A program made the translations under genes and the position numbers. This document shows, piece after piece, positions 24,837 through 33,598 of a stretch of 47,837 nucleotides of DNA (positions are counted from its first letter, which is position 1; each line of letters opens with the position of its first letter). Source of the DNA: Spirochaetota bacterium (lineage in GTDB: Bacteria > Spirochaetota > UBA4802 > UBA5550); NCBI GenBank assembly GCA_003246895.1, contig QKCL01000057.1:1-47837 (forward strand), given 5' to 3'. The notes below the pieces were generated by a model. It was not told the origin of the DNA and ran no database searches. It saw only the letters and a program-made list of their open reading frames with translations.

Positions 24837-25604
24837 TTATTTTATTGAATTATTAGTCTGGCTGTAGATGAGGTAGTCAAAAAGCGATGAGTGCCTGATC
24901 TCCCCGTAGGGAAGCACAATCTCAAAGTCTGCAAGGCCTGCATCATCCATATCTTCATCAGTATTGATGCAGTCTATCTCCAGAAATTCATCGGAAAGTA
25001 TATTCAGTACATGCCTGTACTTGTTTTTAAAAATCACAGTTCCCGTATCATCACGGTATCCGCTCAGAACAGGAAGCATCCTGAGTTCTGTCCTTTCCGC
25101 CTCGGGATCAATTGTGCGGATAACATATCCTACATAAACCTTGCCGTTTGACATTGTCACCTGCAGAAGGGAACTCTGTTTTATGGCCCTGTAAATGAGC
25201 CTTTCAAAGTCGCGGTTTTTTATGGCCCTCTGGTAAACACGGTCAGAGAGACTGTAGGATTTCGAAATTATGAAATTTAAAGGGAAATGAAAACAGCTGA
25301 AAAACAGCGTAATAAATCCCACGATTCCCGTATAGATTATCTGGGAATTGGTAAAACCGTCCGCATCAAACCTGCCGTAATACCTGTCAATGAGATCAAT
25401 AACTTCATCGATCAGCCCCGTAGAGTTTTTCAGCAGAAGAAAGGTTATAAAGGCAAGCATAAGCATAATCATGCCGTAAAATGATATTCTGAAATAATAG
25501 CTGTAGCCGCTGTTTCTTGAAAGTGAATAGCGTGTAATTTTGGAATTGGCGCCGAAATAGTATCCGGCAAGGAGTGTAATAAATATCAGGGTTATTGATT
25601 TCAA
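24837..25604 (-). CDS. Membrane protein, unknown function
   Basis: 255 residues. Three hydrophobic segments lie at about 1-18, 38-60 and 88-115, and a soluble C-terminal domain contains a beta-rich stretch (LLQVTMSNGKVYVGYVIRTID) resembling an Sm/SH3-like strand order. It overlaps the small gene before it by 4 nt (ATGA type), so the two are translationally coupled. No family is recognised. TM segments and coupling to the next gene are what the sequence shows; function is open. Confidence 0.72.
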   Translation of the reverse strand: MKSITLIFITLLAGYYFGANSKITRYSLSRNSGYSYYFRISFYGMIMLMLAFITFLLLKNSTGLIDEVIDLIDRYYGRFDADGFTNSQIIYTGIVGFITLFFSCFHFPLNFIISKSYSLSDRVYQRAIKNRDFERLIYRAIKQSSLLQVTMSNGKVYVGYVIRTIDPEAERTELRMLPVLSGYRDDTGTVIFKNKYRHVLNILSDEFLEIDCINTDEDMDDAGLADFEIVLPYGEIRHSSLFDYLIYSQTNNSIK

Positions 25605-25774
25605 TGCTGTGAAGTGAGCTTACTGTCCTCAAGAATCTTTCTGGCAGTATCCCTTACTTTTTTTGATTTTCTGAGTTCAGAAGATTTTATATGCACAATA
25701 CCGTTGCCGGTAATTGTATATTTTAATTTTGGTTCATCTTCAGTATATTTATCTTTTGTGAACAGTGAAATCAT
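25601..25774 (-). CDS. Small basic protein, coupled to a membrane protein
   Basis: 57 residues from ATG 25774 (MISLFTKDKY), which has GGAGG exactly 5 nt upstream; a start four codons earlier is possible but has a poorer site. Charged, with a C-terminal helix (SELRKSKKVRDTARKILEDSK). No domain recognised. The stop overlaps the start of the membrane-protein gene by 4 nt, which supports both being real. Confidence 0.75.
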   Translation of the reverse strand: MISLFTKDKYTEDEPKLKYTITGNGIVHIKSSELRKSKKVRDTARKILEDSKLTSQH

Positions 25775-26129
25775 GTAATCCTCCACTTCTGAATATATTA
25801 TATAGATTTTACCGGATCTGTCAATAATTTATCGGCAAAAAAGAGCCGCCTTTACTGTTAATTTTATTCATTTTCTCTCCCTGTTCTTTCATGCCCTGAC
25901 AGAAATTGCAGTATATTGTTACAGAGCCTTTGCAGTTCATGACGAAGTGGCAGCCAGGCTGATGGGAAGGAACCTGTTAAAGAATATAAAATACCGGAAG
26001 GAAGCCCCGGCTGTTCTTTACTCCATGAAATAAAAAAATTTTTCAGACGCAAAATGGAACCAATTTTTCTTGACCAGGGTCTAACTTATTTTAAAATAGT
26101 AGAAAGCATTAATAATCAGTACAGGTTTT
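25775..26129. other. Intergenic stretch with promoter of the YecM-like gene
   Basis: 355 bp. A plus-strand frame without a usable start (about 25870-26034, ending VLYSMK) has a protein-like look but is not supported. A promoter (TTGACC, 16 nt, TAAAAT at 26070-26097) sits about 32 nt before ATG 26130. Otherwise nothing is seen. Confidence 0.5.
26070..26097 (+). promoter_or_regulatory. Sigma70-like promoter of the YecM-like gene
   Basis: TTGACC, 16-bp spacer, TAAAAT, then about 32 nt to the ATG. Good match at both hexamers. Confidence 0.55.
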
Positions 26130-26633
26130 ATGAATAAAATAGATTCAATTCTCGGCGACCACTCTCAGTTTCTGAACAGAATATTCAGCTCCCTGACAAA
26201 AGACGGTATCGATGTAAAGGCATACGAACTTGACCACCTCTGCTACCGCGTTGAAACATTCGAACGCTATGAAATTCTCAAAAAAGACATGGAGGAGATC
26301 GGAACACTCCTTGCTGAAACAGAAGTCAGCGGGAGGCCCATAGCGTCCTACAAACTCAACACCCCGGTCGTACACCTGAACAGGAAAATATCTGTCATTG
26401 AAATTCCGGCCCCGAAAAAAAACAGTTTTTATCCGGAAGGTTATGAACACGCCGAATTCGTAACGGACTGCCCACTGAAGGATTTCATGGACCAGTACAG
26501 GTCAGTAAATTTTGATACCGGAGCACTATCAAAAAAAGTCAATGCAGAGCTGGTACGGCAATACGGTGACATCGCTGTAAAATTTCATACACTTTCGCTT
26601 GAAGAGGTTATAAAATCTGAAAATGCTGAATAA
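26130..26633 (+). CDS. YecM-like VOC-superfamily protein
   Basis: 167 residues. The pattern DHLCYRVETFERYEILKKDM, then LLAETEVSGRPIASYKL, then VIEIPAPKKNSFYPEGYEHAEFV matches the YecM family, a VOC-fold (glyoxalase-like) group. The conserved His32-region (ELDHLCYR) and EHAEFV residues form the presumed metal site. Function in other species is unknown. The ribosome site is weak, but promoter spacing supports ATG 26130. Confidence 0.9.
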   Translation: MNKIDSILGDHSQFLNRIFSSLTKDGIDVKAYELDHLCYRVETFERYEILKKDMEEIGTLLAETEVSGRPIASYKLNTPVVHLNRKISVIEIPAPKKNSFYPEGYEHAEFVTDCPLKDFMDQYRSVNFDTGALSKKVNAELVRQYGDIAVKFHTLSLEEVIKSENAE

Positions 26634-26716
26634 CACACACTTATTCATATTGACCATTAGTAACTGTCTCTCACACTATCCCCATGATAATGTGAAGCAT
26701 AAGGAGATCAATTATC

Positions 26717-28489
26717 ATGAAACTCAAAGGTAAAATCGTCAGCCTCACACTGGCTTCATCAATAATTTCACTTTGCCTGCTTCAGGCATACAACATTTAC
26801 AGATCCTTTGACCTGAAGGACACAAGTGTTGCTGAATTCAGAAACCTTCTCAACCAGGAATATGACAAAAATATCAAAAACCAGGTTGAGAATGCTGTAT
26901 CCGCAATTGACGGCATATACAAACTTCAACTTCAGGGAAAAATGACCCTTAAGGAAGCGGAAACAATTGCAAAGGAAACAGTAAGAAACATCAGATACAA
27001 CAAAGACGGTTACTTCTGGATAGACACAACTGACGGTATAAATGTAATGCACCCAATAAATCCTTCTCTTGAAGGCACCAACCGGATCAGTTCAAAAGAC
27101 ATCAGAGGCAAACTTCTGATCAAGGAGATAATCGAAAACGGATCAAAGGAAAACGGCGGTTTCACCGATTTCTACTTTCCAAAACCCGGTGAAACAGATC
27201 CATCTCCCAAAAGAGCCTATTCTCTTATATTCAAACCATTTAACTGGGTAATAAGCACGGGAAACTACATAGACCATATCGAAGCTGTGGTAAACAGGCA
27301 GATTGAGTACTACAATAATGAGCTGATTGAGAAAATTATTGTATCCCTCTTTGTATTTGCGGCAATTATCATTGCAACCTTCATCTTTACCGGCCTCTTC
27401 TCCGGCAGATATATAGTAAATCCCATAAGCAGTCTCCTGAATGCATTCAGAAATGTGACAAGCGGAGACGGTGATCTAACAAGAAAAATAGAAATAAGTA
27501 CAAAGGATGAGCTCAACGAACTTGCTCTTGAGTTTAATTCATTTACTGATAAAATCAGAATAATAATAAGGGATATAAAATCGGTTGCGGAAAATCTTGC
27601 AGCTTCAGCCTCGGAAATGTCAATGGCGACCATGTCCTTTTCCGAAAACAGTCAGAGCCAGGCTGAATCATCAAAGAAGGTTACTGAATCCACAAACGAT
27701 ATTACCATGGGCATGAACGATGTGGCGGAACATACTGGAATGCAGTTTGAAAGCCTCACCAGAATAAAGGAGAAAATGGACATACTCACGGTTGACGCCA
27801 GGGAGCTCAGCCAGAAAGTGGATGAATCAACAATGGTAATAACCAGAATGACAGAGAATGCCAGAACAGGAATGGATTCCCTGAAAAAAATGAATGTGAG
27901 CATGAACGAAATCAGCGGCGCGTCCAAACAGATGGAGAATATTATTTCAATAATCAACGATATTTCAGACCAGATAAATCTGCTGTCACTGAACGCAGCC
28001 ATTGAGTCAGCCAGGGCAGGTGAATCCGGGCGTGGATTTGCAGTAGTGGCAGATGAAATATCAAAACTTGCCGAGGAGACGGCGGGAAGTATAGGCGAAA
28101 TTGCATCGCTCATCAAAAAAAATGATGAGGAGATAAAAGACGGTGTCAGGGATCTTAACGAGGCCAACAGTACAATCGGTGAAATTATATCCGGAGTAAA
28201 CGCCATCAACATGCTTGAGAAACAGATCAGTGAATTTATGAAAACCCAGCTTAATCACAACAATGATCTTAATTCGAATGTAAATGCAATACAGGAACTT
28301 GCAAGAAACGTCAAAAATAACACCGACCAGCAGAAAATATCAATGAACGATATATCTTCAACCATTGAAAGAATAGACAGAATAACACAGCAAAGCGCAA
28401 CAGGTTCAGAAGAAATGGCCGCAACAGCTGAAGAAATATCAGCCATGGCAGAACAGCTGAATCACAAGGTAAGCTTCTTCAAGGTATAG
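26717..28489 (+). CDS. Methyl-accepting chemotaxis protein with sCache_2 sensor domain
   Basis: 590 residues. Transmembrane helix 1 (about 7-25), a periplasmic single Cache domain (30-200, with the hallmark [18 protein letters not shown] and INPSLEGT), transmembrane helix 2 (208-230), HAMP (about 232-285), then a methyl-accepting signalling domain with the conserved tip [18 protein letters not shown] and [12 protein letters not shown]. It senses small ligands such as short-chain acids in related proteins and controls the CheA kinase. No other che genes are in the window. AGGAG lies 9 nt before the ATG. Standalone gene. Confidence 0.95.
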   Translation: MKLKGKIVSLTLASSIISLCLLQAYNIYRSFDLKDTSVAEFRNLLNQEYDKNIKNQVENAVSAIDGIYKLQLQGKMTLKEAETIAKETVRNIRYNKDGYFWIDTTDGINVMHPINPSLEGTNRISSKDIRGKLLIKEIIENGSKENGGFTDFYFPKPGETDPSPKRAYSLIFKPFNWVISTGNYIDHIEAVVNRQIEYYNNELIEKIIVSLFVFAAIIIATFIFTGLFSGRYIVNPISSLLNAFRNVTSGDGDLTRKIEISTKDELNELALEFNSFTDKIRIIIRDIKSVAENLAASASEMSMATMSFSENSQSQAESSKKVTESTNDITMGMNDVAEHTGMQFESLTRIKEKMDILTVDARELSQKVDESTMVITRMTENARTGMDSLKKMNVSMNEISGASKQMENIISIINDISDQINLLSLNAAIESARAGESGRGFAVVADEISKLAEETAGSIGEIASLIKKNDEEIKDGVRDLNEANSTIGEIISGVNAINMLEKQISEFMKTQLNHNNDLNSNVNAIQELARNVKNNTDQQKISMNDISSTIERIDRITQQSATGSEEMAATAEEISAMAEQLNHKVSFFKV

Positions 28490-28800
28490 ACTAAAAAACA
28501 ATATCCCCATTCAAAAATACAGGTGAACCATCAGATACATGGGTTTTTCCGGGCAATTTAATAATTATGCTCTCAAGCACAGAATAAAAAAGAACAGGAA
28601 ATCTTAGATGAAGCATATATGGCGGGAGAATAAAAAAGAAATACATCTCCCGGAACATGGGAATGTTACTGAATACAAAATAAATGAATGGCTCATATTC
28701 TTCTTTAAATATGGTATAAAACAATAACTATCATAACTTCCTGTTTAAAATCTCCTGACTTTATATTATATTGTCAAAAATGAAAACCATGAGGTAAAAA
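28490..28800. other. AT-rich intergenic stretch after the chemoreceptor
   Basis: 311 bp. A 77-codon minus-strand frame (28491-28724) lacks a ribosome site and has hydrophobic, low-complexity content, so it is not called. No clear terminator is seen. Confidence 0.5.
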
Positions 28801-29463
28801 ATGCATAAAATCATGAAGTATCAGATCTTCCACCTTGCAGGATATGCATTATTAACCGGTTTTCTCTATTTCTTTTTTCATAGATCCGTCTCAGCCGGAA
28901 ATTTCCTGGGACTAAGAGCAGGTGAATGGCTTGCTCTGTCATGGGTCTGTGCATTCCTGCACCAGTTCTGGATTTCCATGTTCTGGAGGCTTGAGTTATA
29001 CGGCGGACATATTTCTAAAAAATTAGGCAAAGGAAGTTTCACCCTGTACAGGGCAGGTTTCATACTCTTTGGTTTTATAAGACTCTTTTCCATCATACCA
29101 TTCTCATATCTGACCAGAGGCACTCTGAATATAAACCCTCACCTCAGTCTGGGAATAATAATTTTTTCAACACCATTTATAGTATGGGCCCTCTACTCCG
29201 TCATATTTTATTTCGGAATAAACCGGGCATTCGGTGCTGACCATTTCTTCGTAAAGTACAGAAACAGCAGCCTTGAGCTGAGAGGGACATTCAGGTTTAT
29301 CCCGAATTCAATGTACACTGTTGTACTCATCCTGCTCTACCATCCTGGTCTCCTCTACCTCAGCCTGGAAGGATTAATTGCGGGTCTCATACATCATGTA
29401 TTCGTATGGTTCCATTACTTTTGTACTGAAAAACCTGACATGAAGGAGATATACGGGAACTGA
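28801..29463 (+). CDS. Membrane protein with PEMT-like phospholipid methyltransferase features
   Basis: 220 residues with about five hydrophobic segments. The C-terminal signature HHVFVWFHYFCTEKPDMKEIYG, given here as FHYFCTEKPDM, matches the end of the PEMT/ICMT-type membrane methyltransferases, where the E-P-D region lies near the S-adenosylmethionine site. This branch methylates phosphatidylethanolamine or prenylcysteine, or acts on other membrane substrates. Several other PEMT features are weak, so the activity is a guess. GAGGT lies before the ATG. Confidence 0.6.
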   Translation: MHKIMKYQIFHLAGYALLTGFLYFFFHRSVSAGNFLGLRAGEWLALSWVCAFLHQFWISMFWRLELYGGHISKKLGKGSFTLYRAGFILFGFIRLFSIIPFSYLTRGTLNINPHLSLGIIIFSTPFIVWALYSVIFYFGINRAFGADHFFVKYRNSSLELRGTFRFIPNSMYTVVLILLYHPGLLYLSLEGLIAGLIHHVFVWFHYFCTEKPDMKEIYGN

Positions 29464-29552
29464 AAAATACAGTGCGGCAATCTCCTGCAGCATTCATGAG
29501 AATCGAAGTTTTTTCCTTGTAAAAATACAGATTGCTTCTATATAAGTAGTTT

Positions 29553-30020
29553 ATGAAAAAACTTGTACTGATAATAATATCTTTATGCTGCGGAGTGACG
29601 ATCTATCTCATGCCATCACTCCACGCTTCCGATGGAATAGCCGCCAGTTGTCAGGAAAGGTGTCAGGCCTTTCAGGGAATGTCAAAATACAACTGCATTT
29701 CAAGGTGTACAAAATTCAGTAAACACAATAGCAATAATTCAGGTTCAACCTCCACCGTAAAGGAACACTACCAGCAGTGCAGTGAAATCTGCAAACAGTT
29801 CAAGGGGATAAAGAATGTCCAGTGCATGCGCGTCTGCCTTGACCGGATAAAGGTTCCTGACCGCAAGGACCCGAACAATATTCAGAACTACAGCCAGGCC
29901 TGCCAGAACAGGTGCAGAAACATGCCCGACAAGTATAAGTTCAAATGTCTTCAGCGCTGTAAAAAAAGTGAGGAAACCGGCGGACAAAACAGCGGTTCGG
30001 GTTCGACAAAGGTGTGGTAA
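29553..30020 (+). CDS. Secreted protein with three twin-CX3C cysteine hairpins
   Basis: 155 residues. Signal peptide 1-25 (ending LHA-S). The mature protein holds three copies of Cys-x3-Cys-x10-Cys-x3-Cys: starting at CQERC, CSEIC and CQNRC, and closing with CISRC, CMRVC and CLQRC. Spacing is identical in all three. Linkers are Ser/Asn/Gly-rich. Twin CX3C motifs form disulfide-locked helical hairpins in mitochondrial small Tim proteins; here they occur in an exported bacterial protein, so the cysteines probably form two disulfides per hairpin in the periplasm. No enzyme motif is visible. Function unknown; see findings. Confidence 0.8.
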   Translation: MKKLVLIIISLCCGVTIYLMPSLHASDGIAASCQERCQAFQGMSKYNCISRCTKFSKHNSNNSGSTSTVKEHYQQCSEICKQFKGIKNVQCMRVCLDRIKVPDRKDPNNIQNYSQACQNRCRNMPDKYKFKCLQRCKKSEETGGQNSGSGSTKVW

Positions 30021-30271
30021 AATCAGAAAACATTAACATGCCTGAAAAGACAGAAGATCCCCCCCCGTTCAATCTGCTCACTGGATATTTGAAGAAAATA
30101 CAAGATCAAAAAAATTTACCCGATTCACTTTTAATCCCAAAGGGAATCTACTTACTCTCAGATATCAATCAAAGTTTTATTCCGCAACTGTACCCATAAT
30201 TTTTTTAAAACTGTATCTTGTATATTTATTTAATCCGGTTATTTTACACTAAATCGTAACCGGAGGTTCCT

Positions 30272-30865
30272 ATGGAATCAATGATACTTTCAGTGGTAAT
30301 TTTTTCTTTTACAATGGCCATCACTCCAGGGCCAAACAATATGATGCTCACCACATCAGGTGCCAACTTCGGATTTAGAAGAACAATTCCCCACATTGCA
30401 GGAGTAATAATGGGGATGACTGTCTTATATATTTTGAGTGCTCTCGGAATTTGCGGACTGTTTTATACATTTCCACGCCTTCACTTATTTTTGAAAATTT
30501 CAGGCTCGGCTTATTTAATCTATTTCGCATTCAGGCTTATGGTTTCAAAAAGAAGCGAGTATAGGAAATCAGCTTCAAAACCTTTGAATATTTTACAGGC
30601 ACTGGGATTTCAGTTTTTAAATCCGAAGGCATTGATGATAACAATAACTGCAGTTTCCGCCTACTCACTAAAGGGGGAATATTATGTGACTTCTGTCATT
30701 ATTATGATTACTGCTTTCATGTTTATCGGAACACTGTGCATTTCAATTTGGGCCGGTTTCGGGGCGGCAATGGGAAGTTTGCTGAAAAACGACAGGGTAT
30801 TCAGACTGTTTAATATTACTTTAGGAATTTTAACAGCATCAACTGTAATTCTTATTATCAGATGA
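30272..30865 (+). CDS. LysE/RhtB-family amino-acid exporter
   Basis: 197 residues with six hydrophobic segments. The N-terminal family motif AITPGPNNMMLTTSG, then GVIMGMTVLYILSALGI and QFLNPKALMITITAVSAY are typical. Family members export lysine, threonine, homoserine and similar compounds; the substrate is unknown. GGAGG sits 6 nt before the ATG. Monocistronic; the cupin gene is convergent, with a hairpin between them. Confidence 0.92.
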   Translation: MESMILSVVIFSFTMAITPGPNNMMLTTSGANFGFRRTIPHIAGVIMGMTVLYILSALGICGLFYTFPRLHLFLKISGSAYLIYFAFRLMVSKRSEYRKSASKPLNILQALGFQFLNPKALMITITAVSAYSLKGEYYVTSVIIMITAFMFIGTLCISIWAGFGAAMGSLLKNDRVFRLFNITLGILTASTVILIIR

Positions 30866-30989
30866 TGACATCATGTTGTCGAAATATGACTTCATAAATA
30901 AAAAAATTCACCACCCACTCTCTGCGCTCGTTGGAGACACGGAGAAAAAATTTGAGAAAGAAATTAAAATTTTAATCAAATATGATAAT

Positions 30990-31022
30990 CTCCCTCCGGG
31001 GAATTATCCGGCCGGAGGGGAG
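30990..31022. terminator. Hairpin between the convergent LysE and cupin genes
   Basis: CTCC-CTCCGG / CCGGAGGGGAG, a stem with one bulged base and no T run. Possible bidirectional terminator. Confidence 0.4.
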
Positions 31023-31033
31023 CATAAAACATA

Positions 31034-31432
31034 TCAGGACAACCATGATGGTTTCACCTCAACTGGTAAACCGTCATTTTCAGTAAATTGATTTAAACTG
31101 TTTGCCTGTGTCTGAATACAGATAAATTTTAAAGTAGAATTATCATCAGCCTTGAAGCACCGTGCCGCAGCAGGATCAATGCGGATAATATTATCCTTTT
31201 CAATACAGAATTCCTCTCCATCAAGAAACAGCTGCCCTTTACCTTCCAAAACAATATACACTTCTTCATTCATCTTGTGTGCATGAACAAAAGGTACAGA
31301 AACACCCGCAGGTAATTCATTAACTGAAATTTCTGAACCTGTCAGTGCAAGTCTGTCATGAAGCGTATCACGTCCGGCTTCCTTGATATTCTCAAGTAGA
31401 GAGAGTCTGTAATTTTTTCCTGTTTTTTCCAT
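31034..31432 (-). CDS. Small cupin-domain protein in a MarR regulon
   Basis: 132 residues. The cupin motif is seen: FVHAHKMNEEVYIVLEGKG (metal His/His/Glu) and later GEEFCIEKDNIIRIDPAAARCFKA. Such small cupins act as metal-dependent dioxygenases, isomerases or sensors. AGGAG is 6 nt before the ATG. The promoter has the same inverted repeat as the MarR gene just upstream, so it is under the same regulator (see findings). Confidence 0.88.
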   Translation of the reverse strand: MEKTGKNYRLSLLENIKEAGRDTLHDRLALTGSEISVNELPAGVSVPFVHAHKMNEEVYIVLEGKGQLFLDGEEFCIEKDNIIRIDPAAARCFKADDNSTLKFICIQTQANSLNQFTENDGLPVEVKPSWLS

Positions 31433-31453
31433 TTTGTACTCCTGTTGTTTTAT

Positions 31454-31483
31454 ATTAAGTTCGTAGCCGAACTATTTGTGCAA
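31454..31483 (-). promoter_or_regulatory. Cupin promoter with MarR operator
   Basis: Minus strand -35 TTGCAC (31483-31478), 18-nt spacer, -10 CTTAAT (31459-31454). AGTTCG-tagc-CGAACT (31458-31473) lies in the spacer. Confidence 0.65.
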
Positions 31484-31490
31484 AAAAATA

Positions 31491-31928
31491 TCAGATCAAA
31501 TTCTCTTCAATCCGCCCCAACAATTTTACGAGACATTCCCTGTCTTCATCAGACATATCACCATAAACTTTCTGTATCAGCAGATCTGAAATCTCTTCAA
31601 AATCAGATTTGATAGACCATCCCTTTTCAGTAAGTCCGATATGAAAAGACCGGCCATCCTCCAGGCATGCCTGCCTGTATATATAGCCGTACCGCTCAAG
31701 GGTTTTAACCATGCCTGTGACAGTTGATTTGGCCCGGCCTGATTTTTTCACCAAAGACACTATGGGCACCGGCCCCTGCTGCTGAAAGAGGAAAGAAAAA
31801 ACCGATCCATGGGCAGGCATTACCCCTTCAATACCTCGTGAAATTAATTCACGATCGATCAGAAGATTTGCAGCCTCCCGAATCTTCGAGATCTGATCAA
31901 TTATGTTTCCAGTCAGATTTTTTTTCAT
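31491..31928 (-). CDS. MarR-family repressor
   Basis: 145 residues from ATG 31928 (MKKNLTGN). The wHTH region VSLVKKSGRAKSTVTGMVKTLERYGYIYRQ is shown as SGRAKSTVTGMVKTLERYGY; the wing is QACLEDGRSFHIGLTEKG. The longer frame starts with TTG inside the -35 box, so it is not used. No ribosome site; the -10 ends 7 nt before the ATG, predicting a leaderless mRNA. The palindrome in its promoter also occurs in the cupin promoter, giving a two-gene regulon. Likely effector: a small aromatic or oxidant, as in MarR relatives (inference). Confidence 0.92.
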   Translation of the reverse strand: MKKNLTGNIIDQISKIREAANLLIDRELISRGIEGVMPAHGSVFSFLFQQQGPVPIVSLVKKSGRAKSTVTGMVKTLERYGYIYRQACLEDGRSFHIGLTEKGWSIKSDFEEISDLLIQKVYGDMSDEDRECLVKLLGRIEENLI

Positions 31929-31934
31929 GAAGCA

Positions 31935-31964
31935 CATATAGTTCGCATGCGAACTATATGTCAA
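31935..31964 (-). promoter_or_regulatory. MarR autoregulated promoter with 26-bp perfect palindrome
   Basis: Minus strand -35 TTGACA (31964-31959), 17-bp spacer, -10 CTATAT (31941-31936). The palindrome 31935-31960 has arms CATATAGTTCGCA / TGCGAACTATATG and fills the spacer. Confidence 0.9.
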
Positions 31965-32029
31965 GGATTTTTTCCATGTAAAGTTAAAGCATTTTGAACC
32001 ACCTGGAGAGCAGTTGGTTTTCGTTATAC

Positions 32030-32060
32030 AAAAAAGACGATCCCGTTTAGAGATCGTCTT
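32030..32060 (-). terminator. Intrinsic terminator after the carboxyltransferase gene
   Basis: Nine-bp stem AAGACGATC / GATCGTCTT followed by a T run on the minus strand, 9 nt after the stop. Confidence 0.9.
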
Positions 32061-32068
32061 CCAAAATT

Positions 32069-33598
32069 TTATAGTGGTATATTTCCGTGCTTACGTTTAG
32101 GCCTGTTAACTTCCTTGTTCTCAAGCATTCTCAGTGCGGCAATAAGTCTCGGCCTGGTCTCTTTAGGCTCGATAACCTGGTCGATAAACCCTCTTTCTGC
32201 CGCTTTATAAGGAGTAGAAAACTCGTCTATATACTCCTGAGTCTTTTTCTCTATTTCCGGGTCTCCACGGAAAATAATTTCAGCAGCTCCGGAACCACCC
32301 ATTACGGCAATCTCGGCTGTGGGCCATGCAAGAACCATGTCCGCTTTCAGATGCTTGGAACACATTCCGATATAGGCACCGCCATATGCCTTACGTGTTA
32401 CAAGTGTCAGTTTAGGCACAGTTGCCTCGGCATAGGCATAAAGGATCTTTGCACCGTGACGGATGATGCCATTGTGCTCCTGCTGAACTCCCGGCAAAAA
32501 TCCGGGGACATCCACTATAGTCAGGAGAGGAATATTGAATGCATCACAGAAACGGATAAAACGGGCTGTTTTATCTGATGAGTCTATATCGAGACATCCT
32601 GCCATTACCTTTGGCTGTGTTGCGATTATACCGATCGTGCTGCCGTCCATACGGGCATAACCGATAACTACATTTTGTGCAAAATAGGGCTGTACTTCGT
32701 AAAACTCTCCATTATCTACAACATGCTTAATGACATCTTTAATATCATATGGCTTTGCAGGATTATCAGTCACAACAGTATTGAGCTCTTCATCCATTCT
32801 GTCCGCGCTGTCGCCTGTGTCATAGAAAGGAGGTTTCTCCTTATTGTTGTCTGGAAGGAATCCAAGGAGATAACGGATATGCTCAAGGCACTGCTCGTCA
32901 GTATCTGCAATAAAATGCGCCACACCGGATACTGTATTATGGGTTGAGGCTCCACCAAGAGTTTCGGCGTCAACATCCTCGTTTGTTACAGTCTTGATAA
33001 CCTGGGGTCCTGTAATGAACATCTGGCTTGTCTTGTTAACCATAAAAATAAAGTCTGTTATGGCAGGAGAGTATACCGCTCCTCCCGCACATGGCCCCAT
33101 GATGACAGAGATCTGGGGAATTACGCCTGAGGCCATGGTGTTGTTGTAGAAGATATCACCGAAGCCGCCCAGTGCATCGGGCCCCTCCTGAATTCTCGCC
33201 CCGCCTGAATCATTGATGCCGATAATTGGCGCGCCTGCCTGCAGAGCAAGCTCCTGAACCTTTACGATTTTAGCAGCATGCATCTCCCCCAGAGAACCGC
33301 CGGATACGGTAAAATCCTGTGCGTATACAAATACCTGACGCCCGTTGATTTGGCCGTAACCGGTAACGACACCCTCACCGGGATTTTCTTTCTTTTCCAT
33401 ACCAAAATTTGTACATCGGTGTTTAACAAACTGATCCAGCTCTTCGAATGTGCCCGGATCGAAAAGTTTCCCGATACGTTCTCTGGCAGTGAGTTTGCCG
33501 TTTTTATGCTGTTTATCGATACCATTTTGGCCGCCACCAAGTTTGATAACTTCCTGGCGTTCTTTTAAATCCTGAATTCTTTCTTTGACTGTAGACAT
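32069..33598 (-). CDS. Acyl-CoA carboxyltransferase subunit (MmdA/PccB-like)
   Basis: 509 residues, full length. Two crotonase-like halves are seen: N-terminal TARERIGKLFDPGTFEE, DFTVSGGSLGEMHAAKI, INDSGGARIQEG; C-terminal IVDVPGFLPGVQQEHNGIIRHGAKILYAYAEA (quoted as VPGFLPGVQQEHNGIIRHG), VTRKAYGGAYIGM and AVMGGSGAAEIIF. This family moves carboxyl groups between biotin and acyl-CoA in propionyl-CoA carboxylase or methylmalonyl-CoA decarboxylase. The biotin-carrier and other subunits are not in the window, so the partner complex must be encoded elsewhere. GGAGGAG precedes the ATG. A palindrome at 33673-33690 may regulate it. Confidence 0.95.
   Translation of the reverse strand: MSTVKERIQDLKERQEVIKLGGGQNGIDKQHKNGKLTARERIGKLFDPGTFEELDQFVKHRCTNFGMEKKENPGEGVVTGYGQINGRQVFVYAQDFTVSGGSLGEMHAAKIVKVQELALQAGAPIIGINDSGGARIQEGPDALGGFGDIFYNNTMASGVIPQISVIMGPCAGGAVYSPAITDFIFMVNKTSQMFITGPQVIKTVTNEDVDAETLGGASTHNTVSGVAHFIADTDEQCLEHIRYLLGFLPDNNKEKPPFYDTGDSADRMDEELNTVVTDNPAKPYDIKDVIKHVVDNGEFYEVQPYFAQNVVIGYARMDGSTIGIIATQPKVMAGCLDIDSSDKTARFIRFCDAFNIPLLTIVDVPGFLPGVQQEHNGIIRHGAKILYAYAEATVPKLTLVTRKAYGGAYIGMCSKHLKADMVLAWPTAEIAVMGGSGAAEIIFRGDPEIEKKTQEYIDEFSTPYKAAERGFIDQVIEPKETRPRLIAALRMLENKEVNRPKRKHGNIPL

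Noticed and set aside
25870-26034. Protein-like plus-strand peptide ending VLYSMK
   Set aside because: No acceptable start codon or ribosome site; may be a gene relic but nothing supports it.
28491-28724. 77-codon hydrophobic minus-strand frame
   Set aside because: No ribosome site, low-complexity aromatic content, probably chance in AT-rich DNA.
30014-30199. 61-codon plus-strand frame overlapping the end of the twin-CX3C gene
   Set aside because: GTG start without ribosome site, no motif, overlaps a well-supported gene.
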